Assembly (NCBI GenBank): GCA_038106575.1
Contig: JAYOED010000005.1
Coordinates: 1-64,000, forward strand
Origin: Ga0077527 sp038106575
GTDB taxonomy: Bacteria; Pseudomonadota; Gammaproteobacteria; Burkholderiales; SG8-41
Direction of reading: 5' to 3'
Length of the DNA stretch: 64,000 nucleotides
The notes below the pieces were generated by a model that did no database searches, was not told the origin of the DNA, and worked only from the letters and a program-made list of their open reading frames with translations. The translations under genes were made by a program, and so were the position numbers. Positions 17,615-26,262 of the stretch are shown here, in pieces (position 1 is the stretch's first letter; each line of letters opens with the position of its first letter).

Positions 17615-18598
17615 ATGCCCAGCTTCAAACGCCTGTCTATCGTGCTTGCCGGTCTGCTCGTCACAACCTGCGCTGCACAGGCCGTGGCGCAACAGAATTA
17701 TCCTGCTAGGCCAATCCGCATGCTGATCCCGTTTCCTGCGGGCGGCGCATCCGACACTATCGGCCGCGCGCTCGGCGACCAGCTCGCAGCACAGTTCAAC
17801 CAGACCGTGGTCGTCGACAACCGCCCTGGCGCCGCAGGTCGACTCGCCACCGAGATGCTCACCCGTGCCGAGCCCGACGGCCATACGCTGCTGATCGGCG
17901 GTGTAGGCCCGCTGGCGATCAGCCCCGTCGTATACAAGAAATTATCATATAACATCGAGCGTGATTTCACCGCCATTACCATGGCTGCGGAACTGATCAA
18001 CGTGATGGTCGTCAATCCATCGATCGGCGGCGTCACAACGATTCCACAGTTCATCAATTACGCCAAGGGCCAGGCCGGCCGCGTGCGCTTCGGCAGCTCC
18101 GGACCGGGCCAGCTTGATCATTTGGCGGGAGAATTCTTCCAGCGCCTCGCCGGCTTCAAGATGACGCACGTGCCGTACAAGGGCGGTGGCCCGGCGCTGG
18201 TTGATCTGGTGTCCGGCGACATTCAGGTGATGTTTGCCACCTATGTCACCGCGGTCCCTCACATCCGCAGCGGCCGCCTACGTGCACTGGGCGTGGTCAC
18301 GCCCGAGCGCAAGGCCCTGCTGCCTGACCTGCCCGCCATTGGTGAAACGGTGCGCGGCTTCGGCGTCAGCAACTGGAACGGTGTTTTTGCGCCAGGAAGA
18401 ACTCCGGCGCCGGTGGTCAGCAAGCTGTTTACCGCCGTCAACAAGGCGCTGCCGACGGCGGAAGTTACACGACGCCTCAACGCCGTGGGCATCATGCCGC
18501 TGGGCAGCCAGTCGAGCGCCGAGTTCGTGCGCTTCATCCGCGATGACACCGCACGCTGGGCAAAAATCACCCGGGATGCCGGCATCAAGCTGGATTAA
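17615..18598 (+). CDS. TTT-type periplasmic receptor (Bug/TctC family), second copy
   Basis: 327 residues, signal peptide MPSFKRLSIVLAGLLVTTCA. YPARPIRMLIPFPAGGASD, VVDNRPGAAGRLATE and HVPYKGGGPALVDL are the family landmarks. AAAGGAGG lies 8 nt before ATG. Downstream an MFS carrier begins about 90 nt later. It lacks neighbouring TctA/TctB genes. Confidence 0.94.
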   Translation: MPSFKRLSIVLAGLLVTTCAAQAVAQQNYPARPIRMLIPFPAGGASDTIGRALGDQLAAQFNQTVVVDNRPGAAGRLATEMLTRAEPDGHTLLIGGVGPLAISPVVYKKLSYNIERDFTAITMAAELINVMVVNPSIGGVTTIPQFINYAKGQAGRVRFGSSGPGQLDHLAGEFFQRLAGFKMTHVPYKGGGPALVDLVSGDIQVMFATYVTAVPHIRSGRLRALGVVTPERKALLPDLPAIGETVRGFGVSNWNGVFAPGRTPAPVVSKLFTAVNKALPTAEVTRRLNAVGIMPLGSQSSAEFVRFIRDDTARWAKITRDAGIKLD

Positions 18599-18691
18599 TC
18601 CATCACCGGCCGACAATCCGGATGCGGATCTGCGGCACCTGCAGGTGCCGTGCCCACCGCATTCCGGGCTACCCGAGAAGCGTTGAGTATC

Positions 18692-19879
18692 ATGTTCCTG
18701 CTGCTTGCACTACTGGCGGGCCATGCCTTTGCCACGATGGCAACGCTGGTGCTGCCTGCGGTCGCGCCGGAGGTTGCACGCGATTACGGCTTCGATCCCT
18801 CGCTGATCGGCTACCAGATCAGCCTGGTCAGCACCGGCATGGCGGTCACGCTGACGCTGTTCGGCAACGCCAGCCGCCGTTTTGGCGCTGCACGCACCAA
18901 TCAGGCCGGTCACGGCATGGTTGCTGCCGGCATGCTCCTCATGCTGGCGCCGTGGAGTGCATTCCTGGTCATCGGGTCACTGATCATGGGGCTCGGTTAC
19001 GGCATGATCACGCCGTCGGCATCCCACCTGCTGATGCGTTTCACTCCGCCGGCGCGGCGCAGTACGGTGTTTTCGATGCACCAGGTTGGCATACCTGCTG
19101 GCGGCATGCTGGCCGCGCTGATCGCTCCGGCCATCGCGGTGTACGCAGGCTGGCGCTGGTCTGTCTTTGTCAGCGCGATGCTGATCATCGGTGTCGTCCT
19201 ACTGATGCAGCTGGATCGCCGGCGCTGGGACGATGACCGTGACGATCATGCACCGGCAGTCACGCCGAATCCGCTGGCCGGCGCAGTCACCATCTGGCGT
19301 CACCCGCAACTGCGCCTGATTGCGATTGCCGGCGGTTGTTTTTCATGGATCCAGTTCTGTGCAGCCACGTTCACCGTGGTGGCCTGCGTAGTTACGCTGG
19401 ACATGAACCTGGTACTCGCCGGCACGGTACTGACCGTTGTGCAGATCGCCAGCGCGGGCGGGCGTGTTTTGATCGGCTGGATTGTTGACCGCATGGGCGA
19501 AACCGCCCGCGCGCTGGCATGGAGTGCAGGGCTTATGATGCTGTCCACGTCCGCCGTACTCGCGATTGACCCGGCGCTGCCGCTGACCTGGATCTATGTG
19601 CTGTTCGCAGTGTTAGGCGCAAGCTCAGGTTGCTGGCCTGGCGTAACCCTTGCCGAAGTCGGACGGCTGGCGCCGCAGGGCCAGGTCAGCCTCGCGGTCA
19701 GCGGTACTCTGGTCATCACCAATTTCGGAAAATTCGCCGGGCCGATCATTTTCGCGAACATTTACGCGCTGATGCACAGCTATGCCATCGCTTTCGCCAC
19801 GCTGATAGTCCCGGCTGCAGTCGCCCTCTACTGCCTGATTGCAGCGCGCCGCCCTGAACCTATGCCAGTATCTGGCTGA
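18692..19879 (+). CDS. MFS transporter
   Basis: About 395 residues and 12 hydrophobic segments starting at once with MFLLLALLAGHAFATMATLV. FGNASRRFGAARTNQAGHG is the loop 2-3 region. A GTG at 18650 would add 14 residues before the first helix, so the start is uncertain. The 3' end overlaps the convergent CBS gene by 20 bp. Its substrate is unknown; it follows a receptor and a dehydrogenase gene. Confidence 0.82.
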   Translation: MFLLLALLAGHAFATMATLVLPAVAPEVARDYGFDPSLIGYQISLVSTGMAVTLTLFGNASRRFGAARTNQAGHGMVAAGMLLMLAPWSAFLVIGSLIMGLGYGMITPSASHLLMRFTPPARRSTVFSMHQVGIPAGGMLAALIAPAIAVYAGWRWSVFVSAMLIIGVVLLMQLDRRRWDDDRDDHAPAVTPNPLAGAVTIWRHPQLRLIAIAGGCFSWIQFCAATFTVVACVVTLDMNLVLAGTVLTVVQIASAGGRVLIGWIVDRMGETARALAWSAGLMMLSTSAVLAIDPALPLTWIYVLFAVLGASSGCWPGVTLAEVGRLAPQGQVSLAVSGTLVITNFGKFAGPIIFANIYALMHSYAIAFATLIVPAAVALYCLIAARRPEPMPVSG

Positions 19880-20294
19880 CCTGTTCCTGGCGCAGCAGTT
19901 CGTATACAAACGCCTCGAGTTCGGGACCAAAAGCATCGCGCACCGAAATCATGCCAAGCAGCTTTCCGTCTTCGGTCACCGGCAGATGACGGAAACGGCC
20001 CTCGTGCATCACGCCCAGTGCCTGTGAGAATGAACGGTCAGGGGTGATCGATTTCGGATTTTTGGTCATTACCTCGCTCAACGGCGTATTGGTGACATCG
20101 AGTCCGGTGGCAACGACGCGAAACAGCGCATCGCGCTCGGTAAATACGCCCGCTAGTTTTTCACCTTCGACGACCATCACAGCGCCGACATTGCGCTCCC
20201 GCATCAGGCGCGCCGCATCGGCGACCGTCATGTCCGCCGGCGCGGTCAGCAGTTCCTGGCCATCGATGATTTCGCGGATTGTTCTTTCGGCCAT
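19860..20294 (-). CDS. Two-CBS-domain protein
   Basis: 144 residues consisting of a CBS pair: MTVADAARLMRERNVGAVMVV ... GVFTERD for the first domain, and SEVMTKNPKSITPDRSFSQA ... HLPVTEDGKLLGMISVRD for the second (the first motif spans residues 22-42). CBS pairs bind adenylates such as AMP or SAM and act as sensors. There is no effector domain, so a partner protein is expected. Confidence 0.9.
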   Translation of the reverse strand: MAERTIREIIDGQELLTAPADMTVADAARLMRERNVGAVMVVEGEKLAGVFTERDALFRVVATGLDVTNTPLSEVMTKNPKSITPDRSFSQALGVMHEGRFRHLPVTEDGKLLGMISVRDAFGPELEAFVYELLRQEQVSQILA

Positions 20295-20387
20295 ATGCCC
20301 TCCTTGCGAAGGAGTTTTCAGGAATCAGCGGATTACGCGGATGCCCGCGCAGGCCTATATCGATGCTACCCGCCGTGCAGCGGAAGG

Positions 20388-20897
20388 TCAAACGACGGGG
20401 CGGAATTTCCCCATGTACACCGGCAAATCCATCAGCGGCGCGCGATGGCCAGTCACCTGAAACATCATGTCGGCGACAAATCCCCTGTGATAATTGGTAT
20501 GCATCACCACGTGAAGCAGGATTTCTCCGCGCGTCATCATCCCCCGGTTCCCGCCGATCAGCGTGTAGGGGACATCCTCGGCAAGTGTGGCATCAGTTTG
20601 CGCTTCACTCCAGTCCACATACCACTGATCGACTTTCTGCTGCAGACCACGCAGTTCCTCGAGCGGAGGATGGTCCTTGGTGTTACGCGTCTCATAGCCG
20701 TGCTCACGACCCTCAAGATGAGCCTGCCAGATGTGGTCGATCACGTAAATGTGGTTCAGCGTATGCACCATGTTGCGAAACAGCGAAGTCCGCGGTTTCA
20801 GCGCCTCGCCGTCGGGGAGCGCCGTAACGCCTTCGAACATCACGTTGTCGGACCACTGGTTGTAACGCGCTAGCATGCGTGCGGTAGCGATGTTCAT
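20388..20897 (-). CDS. DinB/YfiT-like metal-binding four-helix protein
   Basis: 169 residues. LNHIYVIDHIWQAHL and HVVMHTNYHRGFV carry the His residues that form the metal site of the DinB superfamily. Members act as thiol-dependent transferases or have unknown roles. It starts 3 nt after the stop of the TPP decarboxylase beta gene, so it is probably translated from the same transcript. Confidence 0.85.
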   Translation of the reverse strand: MNIATARMLARYNQWSDNVMFEGVTALPDGEALKPRTSLFRNMVHTLNHIYVIDHIWQAHLEGREHGYETRNTKDHPPLEELRGLQQKVDQWYVDWSEAQTDATLAEDVPYTLIGGNRGMMTRGEILLHVVMHTNYHRGFVADMMFQVTGHRAPLMDLPVYMGKFRPVV

Positions 20898-20900
20898 CAG

Positions 20901-21515
20901 TCAGACCCCGGAACTGAAAAACGGCTCTCGGGCCGCAATGCCAATTCTGCGCTGCAGATCGGAGATCACCTGGGTCCAAGAGCGTTTACGCCAGCGCACA
21001 CGCTCGCCGATCGGCTTGTTCTCGACGTCGGGATTCACTTTCAGTGCCACAAACACCGGGCCCGGCTGACCGAGGATTTCCGGCATCGCTGAAATCAACG
21101 GTTCGAGTTCAGTAAATGCATAAGTACGGGGATAACCCGAGGCTTTTGCGAACAATGCATAGTCAACGTTCTTCGCATTCGGCACCGGCTGTCCACCGGT
21201 GGTCGCGTAACATTCGTTGTCGAGCAGGAAATGATAGAAATTCGCAGGCTTGTGTTCGGCAACAGTCAGCAGGATGCCCAGTCCCATCTGCAGATCACCT
21301 TCTGAATCGAACAGCACTACCCTGCGCTCCGGCTGCGCCATTGCCAGTCCAAAGGCAAAAGCGGCATGCCCGCCCATTGCTGGATCGCCCATCGGCAGAT
21401 CCAGATCCGGCTGGCCACTGATGTGAACCCAGTGCTTACCGCCACGACCAGGCACCACGATTGCATCATCCCGGTGCACATTGAACGCTTTGAGCATTTC
21501 TGCGGTATCGATCAT
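20901..21515 (-). CDS. TPP-dependent decarboxylase, beta (TPP-binding) half, sulfopyruvate decarboxylase ComE-like
   Basis: 204 residues. DLPMGDPAMGGHAAFAFGLA and LLDNECYATTGGQPVPN match the TPP-binding half of split sulfopyruvate/phosphonopyruvate decarboxylases. The usual GDG start of the TPP motif reads SEGDLQMGLG, so the magnesium-ligand Asp is Glu here. AAGGAG precedes the ATG. It is paired with the alpha half 11 nt upstream. The substrate is probably a 2-oxo acid; sulfopyruvate is only a guess. Confidence 0.82.
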   Translation of the reverse strand: MIDTAEMLKAFNVHRDDAIVVPGRGGKHWVHISGQPDLDLPMGDPAMGGHAAFAFGLAMAQPERRVVLFDSEGDLQMGLGILLTVAEHKPANFYHFLLDNECYATTGGQPVPNAKNVDYALFAKASGYPRTYAFTELEPLISAMPEILGQPGPVFVALKVNPDVENKPIGERVRWRKRSWTQVISDLQRRIGIAAREPFFSSGV

Positions 21516-21526
21516 TCCCCGCTCCT

Positions 21527-22048
21527 TTATTTGTTGAACCCGTGGTATTCGTCACCGACCAGCACCGCGACCGGCCGCTTGGTGCGTTTTGCCTCGGAGA
21601 ATGCGAAGTCAATCCGTTCGGCATCGGCATCGCTTTCCACCAGATAGTAATTGATGCGGAAAGCATTGAGGAAAGGCTCGGTATAGACCGAGGCGGTATC
21701 CGCTGTCGGAGCACCGTGGCGGTTCCAGCCGCGCATGCCTACCATGAATACCACTGGGATCTCGAGTCCGAACAGCCAGCCGCGTATCGAATCCCCGGAT
21801 TCCATCAGACCAGTGTTCTGAATCAGGATTACCGGGACCTTGCCCCCCGCAGCCAACCCGGCAGCGACCGAACAGGCGAGGCCTTCCCGCGGCACAGCGA
21901 CCAGAGTCAGGGACGGATCGGCCTCCATCAGCAGGTAAAGCCAGTTGGTTTCGCTGTCGGGCAGCCACACCACATGCGTCACGCCGTGCTGCTTGAGTTG
22001 CTGCAGGATGACTTCTGGGCTCAGATGTGCCTGCAATCTATCGTTCAT
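21527..22048 (-). CDS. TPP-dependent decarboxylase, alpha (pyrimidine-binding) half, sulfopyruvate decarboxylase ComD-like
   Basis: 173 residues. VAVPREGLACSVAAGLAAGG carries the Glu that activates the cofactor, and ILIQNTGLMESGDSIRGW is the conserved following segment of ComD-like subunits. It pairs with the beta half next door to form one active site at the subunit interface. ATG is preceded by AAAAGGTGG. Confidence 0.83.
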   Translation of the reverse strand: MNDRLQAHLSPEVILQQLKQHGVTHVVWLPDSETNWLYLLMEADPSLTLVAVPREGLACSVAAGLAAGGKVPVILIQNTGLMESGDSIRGWLFGLEIPVVFMVGMRGWNRHGAPTADTASVYTEPFLNAFRINYYLVESDADAERIDFAFSEAKRTKRPVAVLVGDEYHGFNK

Positions 22049-22144
22049 GGCTTGTTACCACCTTTTGTCTGACTGTTCGCCATCATATCAGGCCGACTTC
22101 GCGCCGAATCAAATCTACAACTGCGTACTGTCGGGCATTCCAGC

Positions 22145-22810
22145 TCAGTTGCCGAGCCTTGCCGTAGCCATGGCTTTCCTGGCCCGCAGTCGCGAATATA
22201 TTATCGGCCCGAGAATCGAAATTATCGTGAGCGCCATCAGTATCACGGTAATCCGACTGCTCACGAATATCGTTAGGCTACCGTCGGAAAGCGTCAGCGA
22301 CTGCCGGAATGACTGCTCCAGTAAATCGCCCAGAACCAGCCCCAGCACCAGCGGTGTAATCGGTATCTCCGCCTTGCTGAACAGATAACCGGCCACACCG
22401 AATATCATCAGCATGTAGAGATCCACTACGCTACCGTTGACGGAATAGATTCCTATCGCCAAGATTGCCATGATCAGCGGATAAAGCATTGCGCGGGGTA
22501 TGTAGAGCAGCCGCACAAAAAGACCGATAAGCGGCAGGTTGAGAATCAACAGCATGATGTTGCCGACATACATGCTGTCGATCAGCCCCCACACGACCTC
22601 GGGATGTTCCTTGAACAACTGTGGTCCCGGCTGGATACCGTAAAGGATGAACGCACCGAGAAGAACTGCGGTGACCGCCCCGCCCGGCAAACCCAACGTC
22701 AACAGTGGCACCAGGGCCCCGGCAGTATCTGAATTGTTCGCCGCTTCCGGCCTCCGCAACGCAGAAAACAGCGCCCCTGACGAGACCGCAGAATCTGCGG
22801 CTAGGCATGG
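22145..22810 (-). pseudogene. TctA permease remnant (C-terminal part only, frameshifted)
   Basis: The visible part, from EAANNSDTAGALVPLLTLG through ILYGIQPGPQLF and LLILNLPLIGLFVRLLYIP to the C-terminus, is the last 190 or so residues of the 500-residue TctA permease of the tripartite tricarboxylate system. The N-terminal half is missing. The conserved GVAAPEAANN segment is split by a frameshift: GAVFCVAEA is in one frame and PEAANN in the next. No TctB is present. It lies directly after a TTT receptor gene on the same strand, the normal gene order, so a complete transporter once stood here. Confidence 0.85.
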
Positions 22811-22894
22811 CGCCAGACCGATGGCCGGATTCCCTACGGAATTAAAACGGCATCAGAACATCATTGCAGGCAGGGATGTTATCCCCGCCTCCGC

Positions 22895-23866
22895 TCACTT
22901 ACCTTCCAGCTTCGCGTCCCTGATCACCTGAGTCCATCTTGCGATTTCGGATTTCACGTGCTCGCGGAACTGCTCCGGCGTCGCGGTCTCTACGGAAATA
23001 CCCTGATCTTCGAGCCGCTTCTTAAGTGGGCCCGCCAGCACCTTGGCGCCGTCGGCGGCCAGCTTGTCGAGGATCGGCTGCGGTACCTTTGACTGCGTGC
23101 ATAGTCCGTACCAGCCAGTGACGTCGAATCCCGGCACACCGGCCTCGGCAAACGTCGGCACGTCGGGAACCTGCGCGTTGCGCTTACCCGAAGTCACCGC
23201 CAGTGCATGCACCCGTTTCGCCTTGATCGCGCTCAGCGGACCGCCGGCAAGATTGCCAACTGACGATTCGATGTGGCCGCTCATCGCATCGGCGAGCGCC
23301 GCTGCCGCGCCCTTATAGGGCACATGCACGATGTTGATCTTCATAATCGTCTTGAATAGTTCGACCGATAGGTGCGGTGAAGCACCGACGCCCGAAGAAC
23401 CGAAATGCAGCTTGCCGGGATTCGCCCGGGCGTAGGCGACATACTGCTGCAGCGTCTTGATCGGCATTGACGGATGGACCATGAACACGCTGGGCACGCC
23501 ACCGATCTTGACCGGAAAGGCAAAGTCGCCCAGAGGATCGTAAGTCAGACGCTTAGCGAAGCGTGCGGGCGTGATCGAATGCGAACCGATATTGCACAAC
23601 ACCAGCGTATGCCCGTCCGGAGCAGCTTTCGCTGTCGCTTCAGTGGCGATATTGCCTGCGGCCCCGGGCCGGTTTTCCACCAGCACGTTGGTTCCCCACA
23701 GTTCCCCGAGTGCCTGCGCCATAATGCGCGCGGTGGTATCAACGCCGCCGCCGGGGGAGTAACCCACCATGATGCGCACGGGTTTCGAAGGATACGACTG
23801 CGCAAACGCCGCCATCCCGAATGTCGTTGCAGCCGCCAACAGCATAATTCCGCAGAGCTTTTTCAT
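22895..23866 (-). CDS. TTT-type periplasmic receptor (Bug/TctC family), third copy
   Basis: 323 residues, signal peptide MKKLCGIMLLAAATTFGMAAFA. YPSKPVRIMVGYSPGGGVD, LVENRPGAAGNIATE and HVPYKGAAAALADAM fit the family. AGGAGG before ATG 23866 sets the start; in-frame codons further upstream lack one. It is the natural partner of the broken TctA gene just downstream. Confidence 0.94.
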   Translation of the reverse strand: MKKLCGIMLLAAATTFGMAAFAQSYPSKPVRIMVGYSPGGGVDTTARIMAQALGELWGTNVLVENRPGAAGNIATEATAKAAPDGHTLVLCNIGSHSITPARFAKRLTYDPLGDFAFPVKIGGVPSVFMVHPSMPIKTLQQYVAYARANPGKLHFGSSGVGASPHLSVELFKTIMKINIVHVPYKGAAAALADAMSGHIESSVGNLAGGPLSAIKAKRVHALAVTSGKRNAQVPDVPTFAEAGVPGFDVTGWYGLCTQSKVPQPILDKLAADGAKVLAGPLKKRLEDQGISVETATPEQFREHVKSEIARWTQVIRDAKLEGK

Positions 23867-23974
23867 TTTCGTTTTCCTCCTGTCATTTCCGCTCGTCAGT
23901 CGCCACGGCATCAAAAGGCGCCGGGGCATCCCACAGCAGAATCCATAAAATATCACATAAAACAGATACTTATA

Positions 23975-24961
23975 CTATTCTCCGGACACGCACTCCTCCT
24001 CGAGAAAAAGCTGCACCTCGCGCAACACCTGCATGCGGTTTTTCTCCAGCATCAGGTAATGCGTGCCCTCGCTAAACTCGACGTGACGCTTGTAGGGCAC
24101 GTTGACCAGCTTCGCATAAAGTTCATGCGCCATCCACGCCGGTAGCACCATATCCCATTCGGCATGCGTCATCAGCACCGGTACGCGAATGTCGGCCGGG
24201 TCATAAGGTGCGCGGCCCTGCGACCAGAATTCGCGCGTGTCGAGCAGAGTACCGTTAGGCGCACGCAGACACGGCGGATTCATTTTCTCACCGCCGGGAT
24301 CGGTGGCCATCGCCGCGGCAAGCCAGGCATCAAACTCCGCAGGCGCAATGACCTCTTCGACCTTGTGCGGCGGCACCGCACCGAACCAGTGTCTGCGCGT
24401 GGTTTCACGGTTCGCCGCCCGCCAGGCGCCGAGCGGGCCGCCGGAATCGAGAGTTGATTTCGAATCACGTAGCCATTGCGGCGCGTTGAGCACCAGCTTG
24501 TGCACCCGCTCGTTGTTGCGCGAGGTATACGTAGACATGATTGTGGTGCCCCACGACCAGCCCATCAGGTTCAGCGCATGTATACCGCGGCGCTTGCAGA
24601 TGAATTCGACGGCGGCTCCAATATCCTCTACCGCCTCCATTGTCCGCGCCACCGGCTCGCCCTGATCGGGCGGACCGTTCATCGCCGCAGGCCGAGTCGA
24701 GCGGCCATAGCCGCGCACGTCAACCAGATAAACGTCAAAACCGCGTGCGGCAATGTACTGCATCCACGACAGCCCCCTCAGCGGATAGTCGAATACCGCT
24801 TCTGCCGGGTAGGTCGAGCCATGCACAAATAGTAGCGTGCGCGCCGGTGCGAACTTTGCCTGACCGCGCGGATAACGGTTTCTTACATAGAGCTCGATGC
24901 CGGCCTCACGCGCCGGAATCATGAAATTCTCAACTTCGAGAATAGACTCGCGTGCGTTCAA
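23975..24961 (-). CDS. Alpha/beta hydrolase (TTG start overlapping the receptor stop)
   Basis: 328 residues. LLFVHGSTYPAEAVFDYP, VDVRGYGRSTRP and the elbow NLMGWSWGTTIMSTY with Ser in GWSWG are the hydrolase landmarks; MTHAEWDMVLP and EGTHYLMLE supply Asp and His. I use TTG 24961, whose TTGA overlaps the TGA of the receptor gene and which has GGAG 10 nt upstream; ATG 24922 would remove 13 residues (NARESILEVENF follows the TTG). The overlap implies translational coupling with the receptor at 24958. Confidence 0.8.
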   Translation of the reverse strand: MNARESILEVENFMIPAREAGIELYVRNRYPRGQAKFAPARTLLFVHGSTYPAEAVFDYPLRGLSWMQYIAARGFDVYLVDVRGYGRSTRPAAMNGPPDQGEPVARTMEAVEDIGAAVEFICKRRGIHALNLMGWSWGTTIMSTYTSRNNERVHKLVLNAPQWLRDSKSTLDSGGPLGAWRAANRETTRRHWFGAVPPHKVEEVIAPAEFDAWLAAAMATDPGGEKMNPPCLRAPNGTLLDTREFWSQGRAPYDPADIRVPVLMTHAEWDMVLPAWMAHELYAKLVNVPYKRHVEFSEGTHYLMLEKNRMQVLREVQLFLEEECVSGE

Positions 24962-25968
24962 TCGATCTTCGCTCCGGCACGCTTGATCACCTCGCCCCAG
25001 CGCTGGCGATCGCTGCGCACCAGTTTCCAGAATTCCTCCGGTGTCCCTGGCGCTGGCTCGGAACCCAGCGCCAGAATGCGACGCGCGTCTTCCTGCGAAG
25101 TGATCGCCTTGTTGACTGCCGCATTGAGCAACTTGATGACGGACTGCGGTGTTTTGACCGGCGCCACCATACCGTGCCACACGGTCATCACAAATTCGGG
25201 AACACCGGATTCCGCAACGGTTGGAATGTTCGGGAGCACGGGCGAACGTTTCGGTCCGGTCACCGCTAGCCCGCGTACGCGTCCCGCCTTGACGTGCGGC
25301 GTCGCCGAATTAAGGCCTTCCATCATCACCTGTATGCGTCCGGCCATCAGGTCAACTAGCGGCGCGGCGCCGCCCTTGTACGGCACGTGAACGATGTTGA
25401 TGCCGGTCATCGTTTTTAGCAGCTCGAACCCGACGTGTCCGGGAGCACCGTTGCTGGATGAGCCATTGAGCAGTTTGCCGGGATTCTTTTTCGCGTAATC
25501 GATGACCTGCTGAAGACTATTGAATGGTGTTTTCGGACTGGCCACGATGATTTGGTGGCCGCTGAGTGTCTGCCCGATCGGCGCGAGATCACGCACTGCA
25601 TTGACAGGCGGCTTGCGCAGCAGGTGCGGCGCGATGGCCAGCGCCCCGATCGGCGTATAGGCAATCGTGTATCCGTCGGCCGGCGCCTGCACGGCGATTT
25701 CCAGTCCGAGCTGCAGCGCACCGCCTGGGCGGTTGTCCACCACGATCTGCTGGCCGAGTTCGCGGGACAAGCCAGCGGCAACGATCCGGGCGCCGTTATC
25801 GGTCGAACTGCCGACGTTCTGCGGCACGATCATTCGAATCGGCCGCTCCGGATAACCTGCTCCGTTGCTCAACATTGGCCAGCACAAAATGCAAAGCAGC
25901 AATGCGCGCGCGCTGCCAATTACCTGGCTTTTGTTCGTTTCGGATCTCCTTAAAAATACTGTGCGCAC
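24958..25968 (-). CDS. TTT-type periplasmic receptor (Bug/TctC family), fourth copy, unusual start
   Basis: 336 residues if the GTG at 25968 is used. GYPERPIRMIVPQNVGSSTD, VVDNRPGGALQLGLE and HVPYKGGAAPLVDLM are family landmarks; LLLCILCWPMLSNGA is the signal-peptide core. The GTG has no ribosome site. A perfect AAGGAG lies inside the frame and is followed 7 nt later by ACG (25936-25938), then AACAAAAGCCAG. The original start was therefore probably ATG at this ACG. Its 3' end overlaps the hydrolase gene. Confidence 0.88.
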   Translation of the reverse strand: MRTVFLRRSETNKSQVIGSARALLLCILCWPMLSNGAGYPERPIRMIVPQNVGSSTDNGARIVAAGLSRELGQQIVVDNRPGGALQLGLEIAVQAPADGYTIAYTPIGALAIAPHLLRKPPVNAVRDLAPIGQTLSGHQIIVASPKTPFNSLQQVIDYAKKNPGKLLNGSSSNGAPGHVGFELLKTMTGINIVHVPYKGGAAPLVDLMAGRIQVMMEGLNSATPHVKAGRVRGLAVTGPKRSPVLPNIPTVAESGVPEFVMTVWHGMVAPVKTPQSVIKLLNAAVNKAITSQEDARRILALGSEPAPGTPEEFWKLVRSDRQRWGEVIKRAGAKID

Positions 25969-26262
25969 GACTGAAACGGCTCGAAGTTGTGTGATGTATT
26001 GTGCCTATCGTTACGCGCTCGGCGGCGCGTTGCGGAACCGGCATTGTGGCGCATGCTGCAGCACCCGTGTTGCACATCGTTGGGTGTGTCCGCATGTTGA
26101 ATCCGCACTCAGTTACGTCAGCGGCATTGAGTCAATTAACTATTGATTTTCAACAGGTTGCGTTTTAGATGAGCGCACCCCAACCCAAGCGCTCCTACCG
26201 TGGCGCCCAAATTGGCATTGCGCCAGAATAGCGCGCGCTACCGACCACATTCCGGGGAAGAC
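25969..26262. other. 294-bp divergent intergenic region
   Basis: No gene seen. It must hold the promoters of the flanking divergent genes. It contains GCGCTCCTAC at 26189-26198, a short word that recurs at 55804-55813 and resembles the core of REP-type repeats. Confidence 0.5.
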
